A stretch of DNA of 64,000 nucleotides from Medakamo hakoo. Taxonomy: Eukaryota > Chlorophyta > Trebouxiophyceae > Coccomyxaceae. The stretch lies in NCBI GenBank assembly GCA_026636295.1, contig CP089458.1, positions 310,001 to 374,000 on the forward strand, read 5' to 3'. The notes beneath the pieces were generated by a model. The model was not told the origin of the DNA. It worked only from the letters and a program-made list of their open reading frames with translations, and ran no database searches. This document shows, in pieces, positions 1-7,811 of the stretch. Made by a program: the position numbers and the translations under genes. Every line of letters starts with the position of its first letter. Position 1 is the stretch's first letter.

Positions 1-46
1 CCTCCAGGTCGAACTCGGCGGTCGTGTCCTTGACGGGCGGCGCCAT
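1..46 (-). CDS. 5' end of an unidentified gene (cut by window edge)
   Basis: Reading leftward from an ATG at position 46, fifteen codons stay open to the window edge, beginning MAPPVKDTTAEFDLE. The ATG has a purine-free but GC-rich context ending in GCC just before it, similar to other starts here. It lies 221 bp from the divergent start of the RNA methyltransferase gene, which fits the head-to-head arrangement seen across the window. The fragment is too short to recognise, and it could be chance. Confidence 0.35.
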   Translation of the reverse strand, partial: MAPPVKDTTAEFDLE

Positions 47-267
47 GGCGCGCGTCGACCGCATGAGAAGAGAGAGAAGGGTTTGTGTGGGAGGGAGCGG
101 TTTCTTTTTCCTTTGCGGCGCACCGGGCTGTCGTTTGCGCGAGTGTGCGAGTGCGACTGCACGTCCGGGCTTTCTGCCACTCTTTTTTTCCATTGGTCGT
201 CGTCGACGAAAAAAAGCCGGACGCGCACGAGCGCACCGCTCGGGCGCACTCGCGTGTAGCAGCGCGC
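47..267. promoter_or_regulatory. Divergent intergenic region (edge gene / TrmH-like)
   Basis: This is the 221-bp gap between the presumed edge-gene start and the TrmH-like start. It contains T-rich and A-rich runs around 100-120 and 180-215, which stand out against GC-rich coding DNA. No specific motif was identified. Confidence 0.35.
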
Positions 268-402
268 ATGACGACTTCCGACGCCCATGCAGGCACGGGC
301 GGCCGCGCCCAGCCCGCCGAGGACGGCGCGGCGGCGGCCCAAGGACAACCCCCGCCGCCGCCGCCGCCGCCGCCGGCCGCCGTGCTGGCCGCCACCTCAG
401 CC

Positions 403-447
<45 letters not shown>

Positions 448-1077
448 TGCTACCTCGTCCAGTACGCCATCGCCAAAGCCGCCAACGTGGGCACGCTCGC
501 CCGCGTGGCCACCGCCTTTGGCGCCGCCGGCGTCCTCGTCGTCGGCGGGCGCGGCAGGCTCGCGGCCTGGGGCGCGCACGGCGCGGACGCGCACGTGGCC
601 TTCACCCACTTCCCCCGCCTGGCCGACGCCGTGGCCTGGTTGAAGGCCCGGGGCGTCGACCTGGTCGGCGTGGAGATCGACGACGCCGCGCTCCCCGTCT
701 CCCGCCCGGGCGCCGCCTTCCGGGGGCCGACCGCCTTCTTGCTGGGCAACGAGGGCGACGGGCTGAACGCGTCCGCCCTGGCCGCGTGCGACCGCCTGGT
801 CTACATCCCCCAGTTCGGGCCGGGGACGGCGTCCCTCAACGTGGCGTGCGCGGCGGCCATTGTGCTGCACCGTTTTGCCGAGTGGGCGGGGTATGAGGAG
901 CGCGCGCGGGCCGGCCACAAATTCGAGGTCGCCCCCCGGCCCGTGCGCACGCACCGCCGGGGCGTCGCACCCCCACCGCCCGAAGTGGCGGAAGCGGAGA
1001 GAGCGGCGAGGAGGGCGGGGAAGGAGAGGGATTGGGCGGACGGGCTGGAGGAGGGCGCGGGGCTGCTGGGACTGTAG
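268..1077 (+). CDS. SpoU/TrmH-family RNA 2'-O-ribose methyltransferase
   Basis: Predicted 269-aa SPOUT-class enzyme, single exon, expected to methylate a ribose 2'-OH of tRNA or rRNA using S-adenosylmethionine. All three family motifs are visible: motif 1 around residue 73 (NVGTLARVA), motif 2 around 159 (LGNEGDGL) and motif 3 around 185-195 (SLNVACA), which together form the trefoil-knot cofactor site. The ATG at 268 was chosen because an upstream in-frame ATG adds unlikely low-complexity residues. Residues about 28-61 hold two polyproline runs encoded by near-perfect CCG repeats. The N-terminus is not clearly a transit peptide, so the compartment is unknown. The exact RNA target cannot be told from sequence; the fold and reaction are secure. 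Confidence 0.88.
350..444 (+). repeat. (CCG)n trinucleotide runs encoding polyproline
   Basis: Two runs of CCG codons, roughly 351-375 and 402-444, are split by an Ala/Thr/Ser spacer. They encode about 9 and 14 consecutive prolines ahead of the SPOUT domain. Such runs tend to vary in length between strains. Confidence 0.9.
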
Positions 1078-1509
1078 AAGAGTGGGACAGAGTGGCGCTT
1101 CATTTTTTTTTTCTTCCGGACAACAACAACAAAAAAAACTCACGAAAATGAAAGACAGCAGCAGCAGCAGCAGCGAAACAGCACGTTTGGTTTGTGTATA
1201 TAGCTCTCTTGTAAAAGGGGGACGCTTGGGGGGAAAATAATGGGGGAGGACGACAAAACACAAAGGGGAGAGGGAGGGAAAACGCGGGCGCAAGGTCGGG
1301 GGGCGGGCGCGGGGGCGGCCAGGGGGGTGCCGAGCACCAAAAAGGGCGGGTGCCGCGCCTCCCTGCGGGGGGGAGGCCGCCGCCCATCTCGGCCCCTCCC
1401 AGACCGATCCCAATGCGTGCCAGGGCCTACTGGCGGCCCACCACCCCGACCCAGCCACGGGGCCCGGCCCCGCGCGTCCTCTTCTGCCCCCCCCCCTCCG
1501 GCTCTCACT
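1078..1509. other. Convergent intergenic region (3' ends)
   Basis: This 432-bp gap lies between the converging TrmH-like and Cys-rich genes. It contains T- and A-rich tracts near 1103-1140, a short CAG run near 1156-1174 and G-rich stretches near 1200-1330. No gene is recognised, and it is probably overlapping or adjacent 3' UTRs. Confidence 0.6.
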
Positions 1510-2211
1510 TCACTCTTCGCGCGCGCGGCACTCGCACGGCGGCGGCGAGACGCTCGGCCCCGTCGTCAGGCCGCTCGCCAGGAACACGTCCCGCGGGCAG
1601 GCCTTGCCCGTCGAGGTGTCCGTGCACAGCGTGGGGTCTTCGCACACCGTGTCCCTGTAGGTCAGGGCGGCCTTGCAGGGCCCGCCCGCGGGGAGGACGG
1701 TCGCATTGTCGCCCCACAGCCGGCCCGACCCGGGGCGCGGGTGGCACTGGCACGCCCCCCACAGCGTCTGCTTGCCCGGCTCGCACGGCTCCAGGTTGCC
1801 GTGGACGCATGCGCCCCGCCCGCCACGCGCGGTCTCAGAGGCTTCGGCCGGCGGCACCAGGGCGCACCACGCAAAGTTGCCGTCGGCGACCGCGCCGCCG
1901 CACGGCTCGCCCCGGCCGATGACAACAACCTTGGCGCCCGACGGCACGCACGCGCACGGCCCACGCGCCTTGTCCCAGTCGCCGTACACGCCATCGCACG
2001 CGTCGCCGTCCTGGTACAGGCAGGTCAGCCCCTCCGGGCACGCGAACGTCGCGTTGGACAGCGCCGGGTTCGCGTGGTGGCACGCGTCGCTGGCCGCCAC
2101 GATGCGGACGCCGCTGTCCGCGTCGCTGGATGGAGGCGCGACGGGCGCGGCCGTGCTTGCCTGGCCGGCCGCGGCGGCGGCGGCCAGGGCCAGGAGGAGG
2201 AGGGTCCGCAT
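1510..2211 (-). CDS. Secreted cysteine-rich protein with three CxC-ended modules
   Basis: Predicted 233 aa. The chosen start (2211) gives a clean signal peptide: MRT, then Leu/Ala-rich hydrophobic residues to about 17, then a small-residue cleavage area. The mature part has about 18 cysteines. Three segments each end in a Cys-x-Cys pair (GPCACV, GACQCH, PPCECR), suggesting three related disulfide-bonded modules of roughly 55-70 residues. There is no transmembrane segment or GPI signal, so secretion to the wall, an endomembrane lumen or outside is likely. I do not recognise the family. An in-frame ATG further upstream (2298) would bury the signal peptide and is rejected. Its start is 143 bp from the divergent PsbS/ELIP-like gene. 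Confidence 0.7.
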   Translation of the reverse strand: MRTLLLLALAAAAAAGQASTAAPVAPPSSDADSGVRIVAASDACHHANPALSNATFACPEGLTCLYQDGDACDGVYGDWDKARGPCACVPSGAKVVVIGRGEPCGGAVADGNFAWCALVPPAEASETARGGRGACVHGNLEPCEPGKQTLWGACQCHPRPGSGRLWGDNATVLPAGGPCKAALTYRDTVCEDPTLCTDTSTGKACPRDVFLASGLTTGPSVSPPPCECRAREE

Positions 2212-2354
2212 TGCGTGTTTTCGTTTTTTTTGCGTGCCTGCTTGCCGTCTCTCGCGGGAAACGCGAGTCTGGGGCGCGGCTGCCGCAGGCTGCCACACTG
2301 CTTTGTTTTTCCCTCTCCCTCCACACTACCGCCGCCCACCCCCGCCAAGGCAGC
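2212..2354. promoter_or_regulatory. Divergent promoter region (Cys-rich / PsbS-like)
   Basis: This 143-bp gap separates two divergent start codons. It includes a T-rich run near 2218-2232 and a CT-rich stretch near 2301-2325. No defined motif was assigned. Confidence 0.4.
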
Positions 2355-3526
2355 ATGCCGTTGTCCCGGCCCGCGCCCGCCCCACGGGCGGCCCGGCTCG
2401 TTGCGGCTTTGTCCGCGACGGGGAGCCCGTCCACGAGCGGCGGCGGCGCCGCGGCCGTGCCCCGGCCACCAGTCGCGCACACCGCGCCGCATGCAGAGTC
2501 GTCGCCTCGCATCTTTACGCGCCTGGCCGCGGCCGTGGAGATGGACGTGAGTTTTGATTTTCCCACAGGGCGCGAGGCCCGCAAGCCTGGGCCTGCCCGG
2601 GCGGAAGGCCGGCAGCCGCCCCCGCGCGGCCGCGGGCGCGCCGCCTCGCATCAAGAGAGCGGGGCGACCACAACGTTGGAGGGGCTCCATGGGGGCGCGC
2701 GCGTCGGTGTGCAGGCGCGCCGTGCGCCGTGCCGGGGCGTCGGCGACCCCGCCCGCATCCTCCAGGCTGTGGTTGACACACCAAGCTTGCCTCCGGCCGG
2801 GTGGTGGAAAAGAAAACGCGGCGGAACAGCTGTTGCCGACGGGCCGCCAGCTCTCGCGTGCGGCGCACTTTTTTGAGCGGGCCGTCGTGGCCGCTCTTCC
2901 CTCCGCGCGCGCGCGCGCGCACGCCCCCGCCACCCCCCCTCTCACACGCCCCGTCTTTCTCTGAACCGCGCGGGCACGCCCCGCCGCCCCCCCTCTCACA
3001 CGCCCCGTCCGTCTTTCTCTCAACACAACAGGCCATCGTGTCCCGCTACGAGCTGTTTGCCTCCCGCGTCGCCATGGGCTCGTTCGCCGCCGCCTTTGCG
3101 TTGGAGGCCGCGGCGGGGCGCGGCATTTTCGCGCCGCTCGCGTCGGCCGACCCGGCCGCCCTGGCCGCGGGTTGTGCGGGCGCGACTGCTGCCCTGGCCG
3201 CTGCCGCGGGCGCGGCCGCCGCCGCCCGGTCCCGCCCCGCCGCGCTGCTGGAGCCGGTCCTGACATCTCTGACGGCCGCGCCGCGCGCCGCGGGCGCGGT
3301 CGCCCCGCCGCCCGGCGGCGAGGAGGCCGCGTCGGCCGTGGACGCGGCCGTCGACGCCCTCCTCGCCTCCATCGTCTTTCCGCTCTCCGACTTTTCGGCG
3401 CCGCCCGCCGCCGTGGACGACGCGCCCGCGGCCGCCCTGGTGGCCGCCCTGGGCGCCGTCAAGTTTGCCGAGGAAGACGAGGAGGGAGGCGCCGGCTCCG
3501 ACCTGTCCGACCTCGACGTCTGGTGA
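2355..3526 (+). CDS. PsbS/ELIP-like single-helix plastid protein (tentative)
   Basis: Two inferred exons, 2355-2546 and 3032-3526 (intron GTGAGT...ACAG, 485 nt), give 228 aa. The N-terminus is Ala/Arg/Pro/Ser-rich and acidic-poor, like a chloroplast transit peptide. Just after the junction is a segment containing YELFASRVAMGSF and, further on, GRGIFAPL. This resembles the PsbS/ELIP pattern in which a membrane helix starts with ELFVGR and ends in TGKGxLAQL. The rest is Ala-rich with an acidic C-terminus (EEDEE, then DLSDLDVW). The light-harvesting-like assignment rests on one helix only, and the usual Asn/His chlorophyll ligand position is not clear. The intron is longer than most here, so another exon could be hidden inside it. 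Confidence 0.5.
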
Positions 3527-3854
3527 TGGCTAGCCCGAAAAAAAAAGTCTGTTTGTGTTTTTAGTTTTTGTTTCTTTCCGTCCTGCCAATTCTTTTTTTC
3601 GACGCGCTGCTCGCTACGCGGGCGCACCGTCTCGACTGTGCTTTTTTGTGTTTTGTGTACGATAAAAAATCCCTTAAAAAACCCGTTTCCGTTTTTTCCT
3701 TTTCCTGATGAGATGAGATGTGAGAGCAGACATTCCAAACGCGGCCGCCCATCCCATTCCTGCCGGGGCCCGCTTGCTCAGACTTTCGACACTGATTGTG
3801 TGTGTGTGTGTGCGTGTGTAAGATGAAGCACCAGTCCTGCCGGCCCTCCCCCGT
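3527..3854. other. Convergent intergenic region
   Basis: This 328-bp gap lies between converging genes. It is markedly AT-richer than coding DNA, with several T runs (3539-3600) and A runs (3661-3680), plus a TG dinucleotide run at about 3797-3820. Probably two 3' UTRs; no gene seen. Confidence 0.6.
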
Positions 3855-6800
3855 CTACAACAGCCCCCCACCCCGCGCCCCCCCGCTCTTGGCCCCCCGC
3901 CCGGCCGCGCGCTCCGCGTCGCGCGCCCGCAGCGTCAGTTCGTCCACCCCCACGGTCGGCCCGCCGGGGCCGCCCACGCCGCCGGGCGCCGGACCCGCTT
4001 CCACCAGCCAGGGGACCAGGACCGTGCGGATGAAGGCGCGCAGGGCGGCGCAGCCGGACGGCGTGGCGGCGGGGGACGACGGGCGCGGGTCAGGCCCCGC
4101 CCGCCCCTCGCCGCCGCCGCCGTCCTTGCGCCGCTTCCCGCCCGCGGCGGCCGCCATGGCCGCCACGTACTCGTCGTCGTCGTCCTCATTCCCCGCTCCA
4201 AAAGCCGCGGCCTCGGAGTGGGCGGCGGCGGCGGCCAGCCGGTCGAAGGGCGCGACGGCGTCAGCCCGCGACGGCGCGGCGGCCAGGGCCGCGCGCAGCA
4301 GCGCGCGCCACACCAACCGCCGCCGGGCCGGCAGGGACGGCGAGGCCAGGGACGCCGACGACGGCGGCGGCGGCGGCAGAATGGACGCCAGCGGCACGAG
4401 GCGCTGGGACACCAACCAACCCGCCAGGCGGGCCAGCGCCGCGGCCTTGCGCGGCGGCCACGCCGCCGGGTCGCCGGCCTCCGCCCCCCGCAACGCGTCG
4501 CGCACGCTGAGCCGCAGCGTCGCCCGGGCCGCCCGCCCACCGCCGCGGGCCACGCGCGCGATGAGGAGGGGGTAGTACGGGTTCCAGGCCGCCTCGGACA
4601 GGGCGCACTCCAGCGGGACGCGGACCGCCTCGCGCGCGCTGGGCCCGGGCAGGCGCAGGCGCAGCAGCCGCTCCGCGCCGTCGGCTGCGTCGGCCGCTGT
4701 CATTACGGCGACGAACACCGCCCGCCGGTGCCCGACCGCCATGCCGTGCGCCGCCGCCAGGCGGGCCAGGGCTTCCGGGGACAGGGAGGAAGGGCCGGAC
4801 GCCGTGGCGGTGCGTGGGCCGTCGTCGTTGGCGGCGGCCGCGGCCGCGGCCGCGGCGGCGGTCACGGCGGGCGGCGCGCCCCCACCAGCCCCGCCACCAC
4901 CGCCGTTCCAGCCGCCGCCCGGCCGGGGCAGCCACCACGCGCCCACTCTCTCCCGCTCAGGCGCCAGGAGGGTCTGCCATTCCACGGCAGCCAGGGCGGC
5001 GCCCACCTCGCCGCCGCCCTCCCGCACCCACCGCGCCGACCCGGCGGACAGCGCCGCGACCGGCGCGGCTGCCGCCGTGCGCGACGGCGCGCTCACCCGG
5101 CCATTTTTCACGTCCAGGACCAGGCCCAGCAGCGCGTCGGCGCGCGGGGTGAGCGTGCCAGCCGCCCGCGCCGCCGCGGCCTTGGACGCCGCGGCCAGGA
5201 CGACCGCCTTCATCCCCGCCGGGTCGTCGGCGCGGAGGCGGCCGCCGACGGCCCGCAGCGTCGCGGCCGCGACGGCCACGTCCGCCTCCCCAAAGCCGGC
5301 CAGGCGGGCCGTGAGGAGGCCAAACAGGGCCGTCCCGCCCAGTGCGCCAGCGCCGTACAGTGCACACAAGAAACCCGTCAAATTGGAGGCCGCCAGGCCG
5401 TCGCCCGCCGCCACGGCGCGCTCCAGCGCGGCGGCCGCCGCGGCCGCGGCGTCCGCCGCGAGCGCGGGTGAGTCCGCCCGCCCGGCCACGCCCGCCACCA
5501 ACCCCGCCGCCGCGGCAGCAAAGGCCGGCGTCGCGCGCGGGCCCGATTCCGCGGCCTTCACCAGCTCGCACACCAGGGCGGCCCGGGCGGACGCGGGGCG
5601 GGCTGCGCGGCGGTCCCCCCCCCGCACCAGGGCGAGCACGGCCTCGCCGACGGCGGGCAGCGTGCCGTCCGCCAGGCGGTTGAGGGCGCCCGTGACGGCG
5701 CGGCGGGCGGCCGCGTCGGCGGTGTCGATGTCTGCGGTCGTCGCGTCGGCGGCGGCCCGGCGGCGGGCGGGCGGGACGTAGCGGCCGCCCGTGGCGGCGG
5801 CGGGCGCGGCCGCGGGCGGCAGCGGCGGCGGGCTGCCGCCCTCACTCCCGCTGTCCCCTCCCTCTCCCTCCCCTCCTCCTTCACTGCCGCTGGGTGGCAG
5901 GAGGTCAGACAGGGAGGCGCCGCTGTCGCTGCCGCTGTCGCTGCCATCGTCGTCGTCGTCGCTGGACGAGGGGCCGGCCCCTCCGCCGCCTCGATCGCGC
6001 GGCAGGGGCGGCGGCGCGCGCCCTTCGCTCGACCCGTCGCTCGACCCGTCCTCCTCGCCCCCGTCGTCCTCGGAGGCCGACGGCGACGACGACGCGTCCG
6101 TCAGGCCGTCGTCGTCCGAGCTGTCGTCTTCCTCCTCGTCACTGCCGTCGTCCAGCACGGCTCCCCCTCCTCCGCCGTCGTCGTCCGACGCCGCGAAGCC
6201 GGCGGCCGCCCACGCCGTCGCCAGTTCGCGCGCGGCCACCCCGTCCGGCGCGGCCTTCTCAGCTGCCTTGCGCCCCTTGCCCTTTTTCAGGCCAAGCTTG
6301 CGCGCCAGGCGGCGTTGCAAAGCGGCTTCCGCTGCAGCGGCGGCTTCGTCCCTGCCGGCCAGGAGGGCCGGGGACGTCGGGTCGGTGGCTGCCGCGCCCT
6401 GTTTTTCGGCGAGCAGGCGCTGGAAGGGCGTCGTGGTTGGAGCCGGCGGTGCGGCCGACGACGGTGGAGAGCCGGCCCGGCGCACGGCCCGGCGAGTGGC
6501 CGCGGGCGTGACGATGGCGTCGTCGTCATCCGAGCTGGACGGCTCGTCGCGTGGGCGCTTCTTGGCCGGCCCGGCTTGTTTGTGCGGCGGCCGCATGTCG
6601 GCCGGCCGGCTGCGCCCAGCGGCGGCAGCCCGCCGCAGCTCCTTGCGGCCCGGGCCACGCCCGCCACCAGAGTAGTGAGCGTCGTACGCGTGTGCGTCAG
6701 ACCCGTTGCCCGCCGATATCTCCCGGCGCAGGGCAAAGGGCAGGGACGGGCCGGAGTAGGGCGTGGTGCTGCGGGCATTGCCGCCGCTGCGCCCGCGCCC

Positions 6801-6866
6801 GCGCCCGCCGCGAAAGCCGCCGCCTCCACCGCGGCCGCGCCCACGGCCCCTGCCGTGGAAGGCCAT
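3855..6866 (-). CDS. NOM1: NOM1/SGD1-like nucleolar MIF4G-MA3 protein
   Basis: Single open frame of 1003 aa. Domain order fits the NOM1/Sgd1 family, which acts in 18S rRNA and small-subunit maturation and recruits RNA helicases in the nucleolus. Residues 1-35 are Gly/Arg repeats of RGG type. Long Asp/Glu/Ser stretches around 220-330 are acidic, typical of nucleolar proteins. A YVPPARRR segment near 357 precedes the MIF4G repeat domain (about 385-590, including LVLDVKNGR). The MA3 domain (about 715-840) includes the WNPYYPLL signature. Ala-rich insertions lengthen the loops relative to yeast and animal members. The start at 6866 is the first ATG and begins the RGG tail. No intron is needed. 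Confidence 0.85.
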   Translation of the reverse strand: MAFHGRGRGRGRGGGGGFRGGRGRGRSGGNARSTTPYSGPSLPFALRREISAGNGSDAHAYDAHYSGGGRGPGRKELRRAAAAGRSRPADMRPPHKQAGPAKKRPRDEPSSSDDDDAIVTPAATRRAVRRAGSPPSSAAPPAPTTTPFQRLLAEKQGAAATDPTSPALLAGRDEAAAAAEAALQRRLARKLGLKKGKGRKAAEKAAPDGVAARELATAWAAAGFAASDDDGGGGGAVLDDGSDEEEDDSSDDDGLTDASSSPSASEDDGGEEDGSSDGSSEGRAPPPLPRDRGGGGAGPSSSDDDDDGSDSGSDSGASLSDLLPPSGSEGGGEGEGGDSGSEGGSPPPLPPAAAPAAATGGRYVPPARRRAAADATTADIDTADAAARRAVTGALNRLADGTLPAVGEAVLALVRGGDRRAARPASARAALVCELVKAAESGPRATPAFAAAAAGLVAGVAGRADSPALAADAAAAAAAALERAVAAGDGLAASNLTGFLCALYGAGALGGTALFGLLTARLAGFGEADVAVAAATLRAVGGRLRADDPAGMKAVVLAAASKAAAARAAGTLTPRADALLGLVLDVKNGRVSAPSRTAAAAPVAALSAGSARWVREGGGEVGAALAAVEWQTLLAPERERVGAWWLPRPGGGWNGGGGGAGGGAPPAVTAAAAAAAAAANDDGPRTATASGPSSLSPEALARLAAAHGMAVGHRRAVFVAVMTAADAADGAERLLRLRLPGPSAREAVRVPLECALSEAAWNPYYPLLIARVARGGGRAARATLRLSVRDALRGAEAGDPAAWPPRKAAALARLAGWLVSQRLVPLASILPPPPPSSASLASPSLPARRRLVWRALLRAALAAAPSRADAVAPFDRLAAAAAHSEAAAFGAGNEDDDDEYVAAMAAAAGGKRRKDGGGGEGRAGPDPRPSSPAATPSGCAALRAFIRTVLVPWLVEAGPAPGGVGGPGGPTVGVDELTLRARDAERAAGRGAKSGGARGGGLL

Positions 6867-7101
6867 GACCGCTGACGCACGCGTCGAATGCGGTGCGACG
6901 GCGGTCGAAGCTGGCCGCCACCAGTGAAAAACGGAACGAACGAGTGAGAGAGCCTAGTAAAGAAAAAAAAACGCGGGCCGGCCGGTCGCTCGCAACCCTG
7001 CCCTCGGCCCTTCCTCCCATCCCCCCACGCGCGTGTCGTGTCGTCCGCGGGGCGCAAAGAAACACAGAAAACTGGCGGCCGCCCGCCTAGACTGCGCAGG
7101 C

Positions 7102-7662
7102 CTACAGACTCCTCACGCCCTCCCCACCACCACCACCCGCCCCCGCCTCCCGCACCCGCGCCCGCCTCTCCGCCTCCACCAGCAACCGCTGCTCCGCGTT
7201 TTCCTGCCACACCTCCCCGCCCTCGAAAAACTCTTTCTTCCAGACGGGCACGGTGGCTTTCAGTTCGTCGATGGCCCAGGCCACAGCCGCCAGCGCGTCC
7301 GCCCGGTGCGGGGACGACGCCGCGATGACGACGGACGGCTCGCCCACGCCGACCCGGCCCGTCCGGTGCCCTATGGCCACGCCCTTCAACTCCCACTGCG
7401 CCGCCGCGCGGTCGCCGATGGCCCGCATGGCCCGCACCGCCATCGGCTCGTACGCCTCGTACTCCAGGTGCGAGGTCGCCCGGCCGCGGAACGAGTCCCG
7501 GGTCGTGCCGACAAAGGTCGCCGTCGCGCCGGCGCCGGCGTGCGCGACCGCCGCGGAAAAGGACGGCACGTCCAGCGGGTCCGGCGTCAGGAGGACGGTG
7601 ATGGCGGCCGGTGCGTGGGGCGGGCCGGGCGTCGGGCTGGGGTTGGGACCGTCGGCGGCCAT
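7102..7662 (-). CDS. MOCS2B: Molybdopterin synthase large (catalytic) subunit, MoaE type
   Basis: Predicted 186 aa, single exon. MoaE/CNX6 converts precursor Z (cPMP) to molybdopterin together with the thiocarboxylated small subunit MoaD/CNX7, normally in the cytosol. Family landmarks: FVGTTRDSFRGR near the start of the fold, the HRTGRVGVGE stretch, and the catalytic-lysine region KATVPVWKKEFFEGG with a following WxEN. The start at 7662 (MAADG) is preferred over an in-frame upstream ATG at 7740, whose extra residues look like 5' UTR. Start codons of this gene and BDP1 are 149 bp apart and divergent. A Gly-rich C-terminal tail is not part of the conserved domain. The MoaD partner is not in the window. 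Confidence 0.92.
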   Translation of the reverse strand: MAADGPNPSPTPGPPHAPAAITVLLTPDPLDVPSFSAAVAHAGAGATATFVGTTRDSFRGRATSHLEYEAYEPMAVRAMRAIGDRAAAQWELKGVAIGHRTGRVGVGEPSVVIAASSPHRADALAAVAWAIDELKATVPVWKKEFFEGGEVWQENAEQRLLVEAERRARVREAGAGGGGGEGVRSL

Positions 7663-7811
7663 GGTGTGGCGGCGCCGCGGCGTGTGACGGAAGAAAAACA
7701 CACACCAGTGTGCGAAAAAAACGAGTGTGCTCGCTCCCACATCACAAAAACAGACTCCTGTTTTCGGCGCGGCCGTCGTTCCTTTCCCGCCGCACCAAAC
7801 CCCTCCCCACC
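7663..7811. promoter_or_regulatory. Divergent promoter region (MoaE / BDP1)
   Basis: This 149-bp gap separates divergent starts. It carries A- and T-rich stretches and one TTTCCCGCC at 7783-7791 on the plus strand, which matches the E2F/DP binding consensus (TTTSSCGC). The match is short and could be chance in such GC-rich DNA. Confidence 0.35.

Noticed and set aside
1240-2550. Long open frame on the plus strand across the Cys-rich gene
   Set aside because: It is antisense to a well-formed signal-peptide protein and has no recognisable domain. In DNA this GC-rich, stop codons are rare, so long antisense frames are expected.
7663-7740. Extended N-terminus of MoaE from the ATG at 7740
   Set aside because: The extra residues are not MoaE-like; a good ATG at 7662 fits the family and leaves a normal promoter gap.
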